A stretch of DNA of 52,095 nucleotides from Pseudomonadota bacterium (lineage in GTDB: Bacteria; Pseudomonadota; Alphaproteobacteria; Caulobacterales; Caulobacteraceae): positions 1-52,095 of the forward strand of contig JAFEEA010000002.1 of the NCBI GenBank assembly GCA_018241335.1, written 5' to 3'. The notes beneath the pieces were generated by a model. The model was not told the origin of the DNA, ran no database searches, and saw only the letters and a program-made list of their open reading frames with translations. The translations under genes were made by a program, and so were the position numbers. Position 1 is the stretch's first letter. Every line of letters begins with the position of its first letter. Shown piece after piece: positions 8,832 through 18,242 of this stretch.

Positions 8832-9702
8832 TCTGGGTTTGCTCGCGGAATTGATCGATCGCGGCTTTCAACGCCAGGCCCACGCTGGTCAAGGCGTTGG
8901 TCGCCGATTTCGAGCACAGCGTATTGGCCTCGCGCATGAATTCCTGGGTCAGGAAGTCCATCTTGCGCCCCGTGGCGGCGGTCTCGTCCATCAAGGCGCG
9001 GGCCGAGACGACATGGGTCTTCAGGCGGTCCAGTTCCTCGCGCACGTCGGCCTTCAGCGCCAGGGTAGCCGCCTCCTGGACGATGCGTTCCTCGCCGGCG
9101 GCCTCGCCGGCCAGTTCGGTCAGGCGGCGCGTCACGCGGTCACGGATCGCCAGGGCCTGCGTCGCCGCTTCGCCCTCGGCGGCGTCGGCCAGGCCTGCGA
9201 TCTGGTCCACCAGCCCGCCCAGCACGGCCTGCAACGCCGCGCCTTCCTCCTGGCGGGCGACCTTCAGGGCGTCCATGGCGTGGGCCAGGGAGGCGGCCAT
9301 GGCGGCCTCGACGGCGGCGTGGGCCTCGGCGTCGTCCTCGCCCTCGCCGGCCTCGATGACGCCCTTGAGCGCCAGCATGCCGTCCATGCGCGGCTGGCTG
9401 GCCAGGCCCGCCAGGACATACTCCTCGGCGACCTTGAGATAGCGCTCCAGCACCTCCCGGTTGACGCGTCCCTCGCCCTGGCTGTCGGCCCGCCGGGCCT
9501 GGATGTTGACGGTCAGTTGGCCGCGCTGGAAGCGCTGTTGGGCCAGCTCGCGCGCGGCCCGCTCCAGGCCGTCGAAGCCGGGAGGCCCGCGGAAGCGCAC
9601 CTCCAGGCCCCGGCCGTTGACGCTGCGGGCCTCCACCGCCCAGCTCCAGTCGCCGTGCGCGCCCTCGCGCCGGGCGAAGCCGGTCATGCCGGAAAGCGCC
9701 AT
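8821..9702 (-). CDS. yicC: YicC family endoribonuclease-like protein
   Basis: YicC/YloC-family protein (293 aa). The N-terminus reads MALSGMTGFARREG, with VEARSVNGRGLEVRFRGP characteristic of the family. The C-terminal half, including GRKMDFLTQEFMREANTLCSKS, is the family's most conserved block. Homologues affect stationary-phase survival and have been linked to endoribonuclease activity on RNAs. The gene starts immediately after the mltG stop and overlaps gmk. A coiled-coil-like Ala/Glu-rich middle is visible. Cellular role here is inferred from the family only. Confidence 0.9.
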   Translation of the reverse strand: MALSGMTGFARREGAHGDWSWAVEARSVNGRGLEVRFRGPPGFDGLERAARELAQQRFQRGQLTVNIQARRADSQGEGRVNREVLERYLKVAEEYVLAGLASQPRMDGMLALKGVIEAGEGEDDAEAHAAVEAAMAASLAHAMDALKVARQEEGAALQAVLGGLVDQIAGLADAAEGEAATQALAIRDRVTRRLTELAGEAAGEERIVQEAATLALKADVREELDRLKTHVVSARALMDETAATGRKMDFLTQEFMREANTLCSKSATNALTSVGLALKAAIDQFREQTQNVE

Positions 9703-10754
9703 CTACTTCACCGCCTTCGGGGCCGGCCCGGCCTGGGCCGCATGCTCGCGCGCCCGCAGATGGGCGACATTCTTCTGATGCGCCTCGAAGGTCGACGAGA
9801 AGGTGTGCCCACCCGTCCCGTCGGCCACGAAATAGAGCTCGTCCGTGCGCGGCGGATCCAGCGCCGCGGCCAGGGAGGCCCGGCCCGGATTGCCGATCGG
9901 CGTGGGCGGCAGGCCCTGGATCACATAGGTGTTGTAGGGCGTCTCGGAGGCGCGCTCCGACACCCGTATGCCGTGCCCCAGGGGCCGGCCGCGGGTCAGG
10001 CCATAGATGATGGTCGGGTCGCTCTCCAGCTTCATGCCCTTCTGCAGCCGGTTGATGAACACGGCCGCGATACGGGGCCGCTCGTCCGGCTTGGCGGTCT
10101 CCTTCTCGACGATGGAGGCCAGGGTCACCGCCTGGTCCGGCGACTGGTAGGGAAGGTCGGAGCGCCGGTGGTCCCACAGGGTGGCCAGCAGCTTGTCGCG
10201 GTCGTCCATCATCCGCTGGAGCACCGCCGCGCGGTCCTCGCCCCGCCGCACCTCGTAGGTCTCGGGCAGGACCGCCCCCTCCGGGGGGACCGGCGCGCTG
10301 CCGGTCAGGAATTCGGAGGACTGCAGGATGTCGACCACCATCTCGGAGGTGACGCCCTCGGGGATGGTCACCAGGTGGCGCACCACCTTGCCGTCGCGGA
10401 TCAGGCCGATGATGCGAGCCATGGAGGCATGGCTGGGAATGTCGTACTCGCCGGCCTTCATGCGCTTGGCCGCGCCGGTGACCTCCGAGGCGGCGATGAA
10501 GATCGCCGTCGATCCGATGACGTGGGCGCGCTTAAGGCTGGCGGCGATCTCGGGCAGGCTGGCGCCCTGACGCAGGACGACGTCGGTGGACGCCCCTTCC
10601 CTCGCCTTGGGCCCCGGCCCGGCATAGGTCCACAGCGCCCACAGCAGCACCAGGGCCAGGCCGGCGGCGAGGACCGAGAGGGCGCTGGCGCCCATGATCA
10701 GCATCCGGCGCGCGGGGGTGACCTGCGCGCTGCGGCGATAGCGCGGCCTGCGGC

Positions 10755-10758
<4 letters not shown>
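9703..10758 (-). CDS. mltG: Endolytic transglycosylase MltG
   Basis: YceG-family membrane-anchored lytic transglycosylase (351 aa), thought to cut nascent glycan strands and so set their length. A basic N-terminus (SRRPRYRRSAQ) precedes one transmembrane helix at about 20-42, then a LysM-like and a catalytic domain. The catalytic Glu is in ASIVEKET, followed by RIAAVFINRLQKGMKLESDP and the IQGLPPTPIGNPG motif. Start is GTG 10758, overlapping the fabF stop (GTGA). The frame stays open upstream through fabF, but that part is antisense-phase coding noise. The fabF-mltG pairing is frequent in proteobacteria. Confidence 0.93.
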
Positions 10759-12038
<1,280 letters not shown>

Positions 12039-12060
12039 GGGTATCGGTGACTCTCCCTTG

Positions 12061-12089
12061 GGCCGGCCGGTCGCCCCTTGGGGCCGGCC
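12061..12089 (-). promoter_or_regulatory. GC-rich hairpin in the fabF leader
   Basis: Two GGCCGGCC arms (12061-12068 and 12082-12089) flank a 13-nt loop and sit just upstream of the fabF ribosome-binding site. If transcribed, this would form a very stable stem about 22 nt before the start codon. It could attenuate translation or act as a boundary between acpP and fabF. The rest of the 219-nt acpP-fabF gap contains a GAATC at 12185-12189 (a CcrM-type site) and nothing else clear. Confidence 0.35.
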
Positions 12090-12257
12090 GCCGTCTCTCG
12101 ATCGCGAAGGCTAGAGCATTTCGGGCGGCGGGCCAGCATCCGTTTTCGCCGCTGGCCCTGCAGCTCGGCTAAAGCCCTGCGCCAGAATCACGAACGCCGC
12201 GCGCATCAGGCGAACTGACACGGCGCGGCGCGGTGAAGAGGTGTCGCTTGGACCGCC

Positions 12258-12497
12258 TTAGGCGCCCAGACGCTCTCCGATGAATTTCACGGCGTCGCCC
12301 ACCGTCTGGATGTGCTCGGCGGCGTCGTCCGGGATTTCGATGTCGAACTCTTCTTCGAAGGCCATGACGAGTTCGACGTTGTCCAGGCTGTCGGCGCCCA
12401 GGTCGTCGATGAAGCTGGCCTTCTCGGTCACCTTTTCCGGGTCGGCGTCCAGGTGCTCGATGACGATCTTCCGCACGCGCTCAAGGATGTCGGACAT
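12258..12497 (-). CDS. acpP: Acyl carrier protein
   Basis: Small acidic carrier protein (79 aa). Ser37 in the [10 protein letters not shown] motif receives 4'-phosphopantetheine and carries growing acyl chains between FabD, FabG, FabF and other Fab enzymes. The sequence [16 protein letters not shown] and the acidic helix II/III ([14 protein letters not shown]) are typical. It has gaps of more than 200 nt on both sides, so it probably has its own strong promoter, as acpP does in other bacteria. It lies between fabG and fabF in the same direction. Confidence 0.97.
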   Translation of the reverse strand: MSDILERVRKIVIEHLDADPEKVTEKASFIDDLGADSLDNVELVMAFEEEFDIEIPDDAAEHIQTVGDAVKFIGERLGA

Positions 12498-12677
12498 TCA
12501 GTTCAAGTCCCTCGTTATGGTTTGCGCCCGGCGGCGGGATTTCCCCAAACGCTCCGCGGCGCGGATTTCACTCAAAGCGTCCGAGCGCGCGGGGCGCTCG
12601 TTCAGTTCAGGCTCTTTTTCGGCTCCCGCCTAGCATGTTCCTTTTGGCGAGACTAGCGCAACACCGGCGCTGTTTCC

Positions 12678-12709
12678 GCGAGGCCCTGCGAGCCCCGCTC
12701 AGGCCTCGC
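12678..12709 (-). terminator. Stem-loop after fabG (weak terminator candidate)
   Basis: GCGAGGCC at 12678-12685 pairs with GGCCTCGC at 12702-12709, a perfect 8-bp GC-rich stem with a 16-nt loop, right next to the fabG stop. No T-tract follows in the transcription direction, so this may be a Rho-dependent end, an RNA 3'-stability element, or a boundary between fabDG and acpP. The remaining part of the 213-nt fabG-acpP gap should hold the acpP promoter, but I cannot place it with confidence. Confidence 0.35.
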
Positions 12710-12710
12710 C

Positions 12711-13451
12711 CTAGATCATCGCCATGCCGCCGTTCACGTGCAGGGTCTGGCCGGTGACATAGGCCGCCTCGTCGCTGGCGAGGTAGACGCAGGCCGCCGC
12801 CACGTCCTCGCCCACCCCCAGCTTGCCGAGGGGGATGGTGTTCAGGATCTGGGCCCGCTGGGCCTCGGTCAGGGCGTCGGTCATGGGGCTTTCGATCATG
12901 CCCGGCGCGATGCAGTTCACCGTCACGTTGCGGCTCGCGACCTCCTGGGCCAAGGCCTTGGAAAAGCCGATCATTCCGGCCTTGGAGGCGGCATAGTTGG
13001 TCTGGCCGCCATTGCCCATCACCCCGACCACCGAGGTGATGCCGATGATGCGCCCGGCGCGCCGCTTCATGAACCCGCGCATCACCGAGCGCGACAGCCG
13101 GAAGTAGCTCTCCAGGTTCACCTTCAGGACCGTCTCCCAGTCCTCGTCCTTCATCCGCATCAGGAGGCCGTCGCGGGTGACGCCGGCGTTGGAGACCAGG
13201 ATGTCCAGGTCGTGGCCTGCCGCGGCTTCCGAGGCCGCGACCAGTCCGTCGACGGACGCCGGATCAGCCAGGTTGGCGGCCACCACCGAGGTCCGCTCGC
13301 CCAGGCTGGAAGCCAGTTCGGCCAGGGCCGATTCGCGGGTGCCCGACAGCACCACGTGCGCGCCCTGGGCGTGCAGGGCCCGGGCGATGGCCCCTCCGAT
13401 GCCGCCCGAGGCGCCGGTGACGAGGGCGGTCTTGCCGGTAAGATCAAACAT
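12711..13451 (-). CDS. fabG: 3-oxoacyl-[acyl-carrier-protein] reductase
   Basis: NADPH-dependent SDR (246 aa) reducing 3-oxoacyl-ACP in the fatty acid elongation cycle. The cofactor loop TGASGGIGGAIA is at 12-23, SNAG at 87-90, and the catalytic Ser140, Tyr153 and Lys157 lie in ITSVVGVMGNGG and YAASK. The C-terminus has the usual NGGMAMI. It lies 24 nt downstream of fabD and ahead of acpP. The location among fab genes separates it from generic SDR enzymes. Confidence 0.95.
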   Translation of the reverse strand: MFDLTGKTALVTGASGGIGGAIARALHAQGAHVVLSGTRESALAELASSLGERTSVVAANLADPASVDGLVAASEAAAGHDLDILVSNAGVTRDGLLMRMKDEDWETVLKVNLESYFRLSRSVMRGFMKRRAGRIIGITSVVGVMGNGGQTNYAASKAGMIGFSKALAQEVASRNVTVNCIAPGMIESPMTDALTEAQRAQILNTIPLGKLGVGEDVAAACVYLASDEAAYVTGQTLHVNGGMAMI

Positions 13452-13475
13452 TCAGAGCTTCCAATCGGATCGAAA

Positions 13476-14426
13476 TCAAAGCGAGGCCGCGAAGGCTTCC
13501 AGGTCGACGGGGCCGTTGAGGGCCACGCCCTCGGCGTCGGGGGCGATGCGCTTGACCATGCCGGTCAGCACCTTGCCGGCCCCGGCCTCGGCGAACCGGG
13601 TGACCTTGCCGCCGTCTTCGGCCGCCAGCCATTCCATGCTCTCGCGCCAGCGAACGCGGCCGGTGACCTGCTCCACCAGCATCCGGCGGATCGCCTCGGG
13701 GTCCAGGGTCGGGCGGGCGGTGACGTTGGCCACCAGGGGCGCGCGCGGCGCCAGGATGGTCACCGCGGCCAGGGCCTGCGCCATCTCGTCAGCGGCCGGT
13801 TGCATCAGGGGGCAATGGAAGGGGGCGGAGACGTTCAGCGGAATGGCCCGCGCGCCCAGCGCCTTGGCCGCCTCGATGGCCTTGTCCACCGCCGCCTTGG
13901 CGCCGGAGATCACCACATTGCCGGCGTTGTTGTCGTTGGCCACCACGCAGACGCCGACCGCCGAACCTTCCTTGGCCGCCGCCTCGGCCAGGGCAACGTC
14001 GGTCTTGGGGCCGATCAGGGACGCCATGGCCCCCTCGCCCACCGGCACGGCGCGCTGCATCGCCTGGCCGCGCAGCTTCAGCAGCCGCGCCGTGTCCGCC
14101 AGGCCGATCGCCCCCGCCGCCGCCAGGGCGGAGTATTCGCCCAGCGAATGGCCGGCGACGAAGGCGGCCTTCTCCACGCCGACGCCGAAGTCCTTTTCCA
14201 GGACGCGCATCACCGCCAGGCTGACGGCCATCAGCGCCGGCTGGGTGTTCTCGGTCAGGGTCAGGTCCTCGATCGGACCCTCGCGCATCAGCTTCGAGAG
14301 GTTCTGGCCCAGGGCCTCGTCCACCTCCTGGAAGACCTCGCGGGCGCTGGCGAAGGCCTCGGCCAGGTCCGCGCCCATGCCGACGGCCTGGCTGCCCTGT
14401 CCCGGAAAGATGAAGGCGAGGCTCAT
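13476..14426 (-). CDS. fabD: Malonyl CoA-acyl carrier protein transacylase
   Basis: FabD (316 aa) loads malonyl groups onto ACP. The N-terminal MSLAFIFPGQGSQAVGMG, the nucleophile Ser94 in GHSLGEYSAL, the RGQAMQRAVP segment that carries the carboxylate-binding Arg, and the catalytic His204 in NVSAPFHCPLM are all present. It is the first gene of the fab run in transcription order (fabD-fabG-acpP-fabF). Its ATG is preceded by AAGGAG-like sequence. The 171-nt region to the divergent peroxiredoxin gene should carry promoters for both. Confidence 0.95.
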   Translation of the reverse strand: MSLAFIFPGQGSQAVGMGADLAEAFASAREVFQEVDEALGQNLSKLMREGPIEDLTLTENTQPALMAVSLAVMRVLEKDFGVGVEKAAFVAGHSLGEYSALAAAGAIGLADTARLLKLRGQAMQRAVPVGEGAMASLIGPKTDVALAEAAAKEGSAVGVCVVANDNNAGNVVISGAKAAVDKAIEAAKALGARAIPLNVSAPFHCPLMQPAADEMAQALAAVTILAPRAPLVANVTARPTLDPEAIRRMLVEQVTGRVRWRESMEWLAAEDGGKVTRFAEAGAGKVLTGMVKRIAPDAEGVALNGPVDLEAFAASL

Positions 14427-14597
14427 GCGCGCTCCTTGGGATTGGTTTCCTCAGATGGCCGGGAGGGTTAGGCGATCGCTCCGGCTTGGGCAAGGCGTGG
14501 GGCAGGGCATGGGGCAAGGCGCGGCGATTTCGGCTTGGGCGCCTCGGCGGCGCGGCGCATACTCGAACGCGAGGGCAGGTACAGGAAGGACATCACC

Positions 14598-15146
14598 ATG
14601 AAACGCATCATCATGGCGCTTGCCGCCGCCAGCGCCCTCGTCGCCGGACCGGCCTTGGCGCACCTCGCCGTCGGCGCGGCCGCCCCGCAGTTCAGCGCGC
14701 CGGGGTTCCAGGCGGGCAAGCCCCTGACGTTCGATCTCAAGGCGGCCCTGAAGAAGGGCCCGGTCGTGCTCTACTTCTTCCCGGCAGCCCACACCTCGGG
14801 CTGCAACGCAGAGGCGCACCTGTTCGCCGACGCCATGGACCAGTTCAAGGCTCAGGGCGCGACAGTGATCGGCGTCACCTCCGGCAACCTCGACCAGCTC
14901 GCCGCCTTCTCCACCGAGACCGAGCATTGCTCGGGCAAGTTCCCGGTCGCTTCCGACCCCAATGCGGCCATCGCCAAGAGCTATGATTCCGCCCTGGTCT
15001 TGCGTCCGGGCTGGTCCGACCGCACCTCCTATGTCATCGCGCCGGACGGCAAGATCGTGTTCGTCTATTCGGACCTCAATCCGAACGAACACGTGACGCT
15101 GACGCTCGGGGCGGTGAAGAAGTGGCGCGCCGATCACCCCAAGTGA
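14598..15146 (+). CDS. Exported peroxiredoxin (AhpC/TSA, BCP-like)
   Basis: Thioredoxin-fold peroxidase (182 aa) with an N-terminal signal peptide (MKRIIMALAAASALVAGPAL, cut probably after ALA), so a periplasmic or secreted enzyme. The peroxidatic Cys sits in HTSGCNAEAHLF, which matches the TxxC loop of BCP-type peroxiredoxins. The resolving Cys that often follows five residues later in BCP proteins is absent. A second Cys in TEHCSGKF may take that role, or the protein is 1-Cys. The ATG at 14598 has AGGAAGGA 7 nt upstream; the upstream in-frame ATG at 14535 lacks this. A SUKH-like gene follows 22 nt downstream. Confidence 0.8.
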   Translation: MKRIIMALAAASALVAGPALAHLAVGAAAPQFSAPGFQAGKPLTFDLKAALKKGPVVLYFFPAAHTSGCNAEAHLFADAMDQFKAQGATVIGVTSGNLDQLAAFSTETEHCSGKFPVASDPNAAIAKSYDSALVLRPGWSDRTSYVIAPDGKIVFVYSDLNPNEHVTLTLGAVKKWRADHPK

Positions 15147-15168
15147 GGGGGCGCGAAGCGAGGCGACC

Positions 15169-15798
15169 ATGACCGCATCCCTCCAGGCCCTGCTCGGCGT
15201 CGCCGGCGGGGCCCTCGGCCCCGATTTCGCGGGCGTCCTGCCCGACTTGGGGGGCGCCGCGCGGACGCGGGAGCTGGAAGGCCTGCTGGGCCAGCGCAAC
15301 GGCTTCTTCGCCTTCGACGACGCCCTGGTGGTGTTCCCGGTCGACGCCCCGATCCGCCGGCTGGACCTGGTGCGCCTCAACAACGGCGACTGGACGGCCG
15401 GCTACTGGCACCGCTGCGACGGGCTGCTGTTCTTCGCCGCCGACGCCCTGGGCGATCTCTTCGCCCTGCAGGGGGACAAGGTGGTGCGCTTCGCCAGCGA
15501 GACGGGCCTCGTCGAACCCGTGGCCGACACCCTCGAAGGCTGGGCCGCGAAGCTGCTGGCCGACCCGGCCGGCGAGGCCGGCTGGCCCTTCGTCAAGGCC
15601 TGGCAGGGCGCGAACGGCCCAATCGAAGAGGGCTGGCGCCTGACCGGCAAGCGGCCGTTCGTGCTCGACGGCGCCTTCGACCTTCAGAACCTCGAGCAGC
15701 GGTCGCTGCCCGAAATCCTGGCCTACCGGGGCACGCTGGCCACCCGCATCCACGAGGCCCCGCCCGGCGCGATCCTCAAGATGCCGACCTTGAGCTGA
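15169..15798 (+). CDS. SMI1/KNR4 (SUKH)-like family protein
   Basis: Soluble 209-aa protein with no signal peptide. The pattern LLGQRNGFFAFDDALVVFPV, then CDGLLFFAADALGDLFAL, then ETGLVEPVADTLEGWAAKLL resembles SMI1/KNR4-type proteins of bacteria, many of which are immunity proteins for polymorphic toxins while others are housekeeping. I recognise the family from pattern only. It is probably co-transcribed with the exported peroxiredoxin (22-nt gap). No toxin or type VI secretion gene is visible nearby, so an immunity role is unsupported here. Confidence 0.55.
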   Translation: MTASLQALLGVAGGALGPDFAGVLPDLGGAARTRELEGLLGQRNGFFAFDDALVVFPVDAPIRRLDLVRLNNGDWTAGYWHRCDGLLFFAADALGDLFALQGDKVVRFASETGLVEPVADTLEGWAAKLLADPAGEAGWPFVKAWQGANGPIEEGWRLTGKRPFVLDGAFDLQNLEQRSLPEILAYRGTLATRIHEAPPGAILKMPTLS

Positions 15799-15808
15799 CG
15801 TCCGGCGG

Positions 15809-16285
15809 TCAGGCCGCCTCGCGCGCGGCTTCCAGGGCCGCGATATCCAGCTTGGCCATCTTCAGCATGGCGGCCATGGCCTTCTGCGCCTTGGCGCCGT
15901 CGGGCCCGCCGATCAGGCTGGGCAGCGCCTTGGGCACCACCTGCCAGGACAGGCCGAAGCGGTCCTTCAGCCAGCCGCACTGGCTGGGCTGGCCGCCGTT
16001 CGCGGTCAGGGCGTCCCAGTAGCGGTCCACCTCGGCCTGGTCCTCGCAGTCGATGACGAACGACACGGCTTCGTTGAACTTGAACACCGGACCGGCGTTG
16101 AGGGCCGTGAAAGGCCGCCCGTCCAGCTCGAAGGCGATGGTCATCACGCTACCCGTCGGCCCAGGGCCGGCCTCGCCGTAGCGCACCGTCTGGGTGATCC
16201 GCGAGTTCGGGAACAGGCCGACGTAGAAGCCCGCGGCCTCTTCGGCCTCGGTGTCGAACCAGAGGAACGGCGTGATCTTCGACAT
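15809..16285 (-). CDS. VOC family protein (PhnB/3-demethylubiquinone methyltransferase fold)
   Basis: A 158-aa protein of the vicinal-oxygen-chelate superfamily, PhnB-like branch. It starts MSKITPFLWFDTEAEEAAGF, contains FYVGLFPNSRITQT and GGQPSQCGWLKDRFGLSWQVVP, as is typical for this branch. Substrate is unknown; members include glyoxalase-like and poorly characterised enzymes. The ATG at 16285 has AGGAG just upstream; the longer open frame beyond it lacks family sequence. It converges on the SUKH-like gene (10-nt gap) and lies downstream of another VOC gene. Confidence 0.8.
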   Translation of the reverse strand: MSKITPFLWFDTEAEEAAGFYVGLFPNSRITQTVRYGEAGPGPTGSVMTIAFELDGRPFTALNAGPVFKFNEAVSFVIDCEDQAEVDRYWDALTANGGQPSQCGWLKDRFGLSWQVVPKALPSLIGGPDGAKAQKAMAAMLKMAKLDIAALEAAREAA

Positions 16286-16349
16286 GGGAAGCTCCTGGGC
16301 TGTGTTCCCCCCAAGGACGCCCGGCGCCGACCGGTTCCGACACCCCCGG

Positions 16350-16727
16350 CTATTTGCGTACGAAGGCGCAGAGCTTGTTGCCGTCCGGGTCGCGGACATA
16401 GGCGGCGTAGAACACCGGGTTCATGCCCTCGCGCACCCCCGGCGGCCCTTCGCAGACGCCGCCCTGCGCCAGGGCCGCGGCGTGGAAGGCGTCCACCGCC
16501 GCGCGGTCGTCGGCCAGGAAGGCCAGCATGGCCCCGTTGCCGCTGGTCGCCTCGGCCCGGTCCCACGGCCGGGTCAGGAAGAACTTCCCCCGGTCGCCGG
16601 CGCGGGTGTAGCCGGTCCAGGTGGGGCTGGTGGGTTCGCGCACAGCGCCCAGCGGCGCGAACACGGCGTCGTAGAACCGGATCGACCGGTCCATGTCGTT
16701 CACGCCAAGCGTCGAATAGGCGATCAT
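16350..16727 (-). CDS. VOC family (glyoxalase/bleomycin-resistance fold) protein
   Basis: Single-domain VOC protein (125 aa) beginning MIAYSTLGVNDMDRSIRFYD and ending YVRDPDGNKLCAFVRK, both standard betaalphabeta-module landmarks of lactoylglutathione-lyase-like proteins. Specific substrate cannot be read from the sequence. Start ATG at 16727 is preceded by GGGGA; the frame extends to 16961 but this part overlaps the rpsF promoter region and is not family-like. It lies 64 nt upstream of the second VOC gene, on the same strand, and the two probably form one transcript. Confidence 0.8.
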   Translation of the reverse strand: MIAYSTLGVNDMDRSIRFYDAVFAPLGAVREPTSPTWTGYTRAGDRGKFFLTRPWDRAEATSGNGAMLAFLADDRAAVDAFHAAALAQGGVCEGPPGVREGMNPVFYAAYVRDPDGNKLCAFVRK

Positions 16728-16807
16728 GGTCTTGTCCCCTCCCCGCGGCCGTTCGGCCCTGGGCCCAGTCTCGCCCAGCGCGCGCCGGTGGCAAGGACCT
16801 CGTTCGC

Positions 16808-16836
16808 TTGATTTTCCCGCCGTTTGCGGGTAATTG
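16808..16836 (+). promoter_or_regulatory. Candidate promoter for rpsF-rpsR-rplI
   Basis: TTGATT at 16808-16813 and TAATTG at 16831-16836 are separated by exactly 17 nt and are an AT-rich island in very GC-rich DNA. They lie about 140 nt before rpsF in the divergent gap after the VOC gene. This fits a housekeeping -35/-10 pair, although alphaproteobacterial promoters often differ from the E. coli consensus. Predicted from sequence only. Confidence 0.4.
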
Positions 16837-16880
16837 CGCGCCTCCTCACGGAAGGCGGTCTTTTCGTGGAACGTGAAAGG

Positions 16881-16900
16881 ACTTGGGAGGTCTCCCAGGT
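16881..16900 (+). promoter_or_regulatory. Leader hairpin upstream of rpsF
   Basis: ACTTGGGA and TCCCAGGT form an 8-bp stem (one G-U pair) with a 4-nt loop, about 80 nt before the rpsF start. If the promoter at 16808-16836 is right, the hairpin is in the 5' leader. The S6:S18 complex is known to bind its own mRNA leader in several bacteria; whether this stem is part of such a structure is not shown here. Nothing else is recognised in the 251-nt gap. Confidence 0.3.
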
Positions 16901-16978
16901 CGCCACGGAAAGATCCATCGTTTCCGAAGCCTCTTCCGGGCCCGGACGCGCCGCCTTCCACAACGGAAGAAGGAAACC

Positions 16979-17353
16979 ATGGCGTACTACGAGCACGTGC
17001 TCATCGCGCGTCAGGACATCTCGCCCCAGCAGGCGGAAGCCCTGAACGAAGAAATCAAGGCCCTCATCGAAGCTCAAGGCGGTCACATCGCCAAGATCGA
17101 GTACTGGGGCCTTCGCAACCTCACCTACCGCATCAAGAAGAACCGCAAGGGCCACTACTCCCTGCTCGCCCTCGACGCCCCGGCGCCGGCGGTGAAGGAG
17201 ATGGAGCGCCAGCTGTCGATCAACGAAGACGTGCTGCGCTACCTGACCGTCCGCGTCGAAGAGCTCGACCTCGAGCTGTCGCCGGTTCTCGCCCGCCGCG
17301 ACCGCGACCGCGAACGTCGCGACGACTTCGCGCCCGAAGGAGGCCGTCAATGA
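16979..17353 (+). CDS. rpsF: 30S ribosomal protein S6
   Basis: S6 (124 aa) binds 16S rRNA as a heterodimer with S18 on the platform of the 30S subunit. [20 protein letters not shown] and the motif [17 protein letters not shown] are typical. A charged C-terminal tail ([11 protein letters not shown]) follows. The ATG at 16979 has GAAGGA directly upstream. Its stop overlaps the rpsR start by 4 nt, matching the need for equal amounts of S6 and S18. First gene of the rpsF-rpsR-rplI operon. Confidence 0.97.
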   Translation: MAYYEHVLIARQDISPQQAEALNEEIKALIEAQGGHIAKIEYWGLRNLTYRIKKNRKGHYSLLALDAPAPAVKEMERQLSINEDVLRYLTVRVEELDLELSPVLARRDRDRERRDDFAPEGGRQ

Positions 17354-17622
17354 CCGACGTTTCCGCTCCCGAAGCGCCCGCCGCCGCCTCCGGCGGTCCG
17401 CGCCGCGCCTTCATGCGCCGCCGCAAGGTGTGCCCGTTCTCCGGCGCCAACGCCCCGAAGATCGACTACAAGGACGTCAAGCTGCTGCAGCGCTACGTCT
17501 CCGAACGCGGCAAGATCGTGCCCTCGCGCATCACCGCCGTCTCGGCCAAGAAGCAACGCGAACTGGCCAAGGCCATCAAGCGCGCCCGCTTCCTGGCCCT
17601 GCTCCCCTACGTCGTGAAGTAG
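17350..17622 (+). CDS. rpsR: 30S ribosomal protein S18
   Basis: S18 (90 aa), partner of S6. The conserved core [29 protein letters not shown] and [20 protein letters not shown] is complete. An N-terminal extension of about 20 residues (Ala/Pro-rich) precedes the core. The ATG lies in the ATGA overlap with rpsF; open sequence upstream in this frame is out-of-phase rpsF. rplI follows 13 nt later with GGAGGAAGG as a strong ribosome-binding site. Confidence 0.97.
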   Translation: MTDVSAPEAPAAASGGPRRAFMRRRKVCPFSGANAPKIDYKDVKLLQRYVSERGKIVPSRITAVSAKKQRELAKAIKRARFLALLPYVVK

Positions 17623-17635
17623 GAGGAAGGCACAG

Positions 17636-18217
17636 ATGAAAGTCATCCTGCTCGAACGCGTCGAGCGCCTGGGCGTCCTGGGCGACGAGGTCAATGTGAA
17701 GGACGGGTTCGCCCGCAACTTCCTGCTGCCCCGTTCCAAGGCCCTGCGCGCCACCGCCGCCAACCGCAAGGTCTTCGAAGGCCAGCGCGCCGAGATCGAG
17801 GCCCGCAACGCCAAGGCGCGTGAAGCCGCTTCCAAGTCCGGCGAAAACCTGGACGGTTCGTCCTACATCATGATCCGCCAGGCGGGCGAGAGCGGCCAGC
17901 TCTACGGCTCGGTCTCCGGCCGCGACGTCGCCGATGCGGTCAACGCCGAAGGCGGCAAGATCGATCGCTCGATGGTCGTTCTCGACAAGCCGATCAAGAC
18001 CCTGGGCGTTCACCCCGTGAAGGTGAAGCTGCATGCGGAAGTCACCGTCACGGTGAACATCAACATCGCCCGCAGCCAGGACGAGGCCGATCGCCAGGCG
18101 CGTGGCGAAAATGTCATCAACGCCCAATTTGAGGAGGAGCGCGCCCTCGACGCCGAGGCCGCCGCCGACCTGCTCGAAGGCGGCGCTGGCCAACAGGAAT
18201 TCGCCGGAGAGGCTTAA
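17636..18217 (+). CDS. rplI: 50S ribosomal protein L9
   Basis: L9 (193 aa) binds 23S rRNA near the L1 stalk. The N-terminal domain [19 protein letters not shown] and [16 protein letters not shown] is clear. The long connecting helix (about 45-75) and C-terminal domain ([13 protein letters not shown]) follow. It is longer than the roughly 150-residue E. coli L9 because of an acidic, Glu/Ala-rich tail after about residue 150, which alphaproteobacterial L9 proteins often have. A rho-independent terminator lies 26 nt downstream. Confidence 0.96.
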   Translation: MKVILLERVERLGVLGDEVNVKDGFARNFLLPRSKALRATAANRKVFEGQRAEIEARNAKAREAASKSGENLDGSSYIMIRQAGESGQLYGSVSGRDVADAVNAEGGKIDRSMVVLDKPIKTLGVHPVKVKLHAEVTVTVNINIARSQDEADRQARGENVINAQFEEERALDAEAAADLLEGGAGQQEFAGEA

Positions 18218-18242
18218 TTCCTAGGGGTTTGGTGTGAATTGA

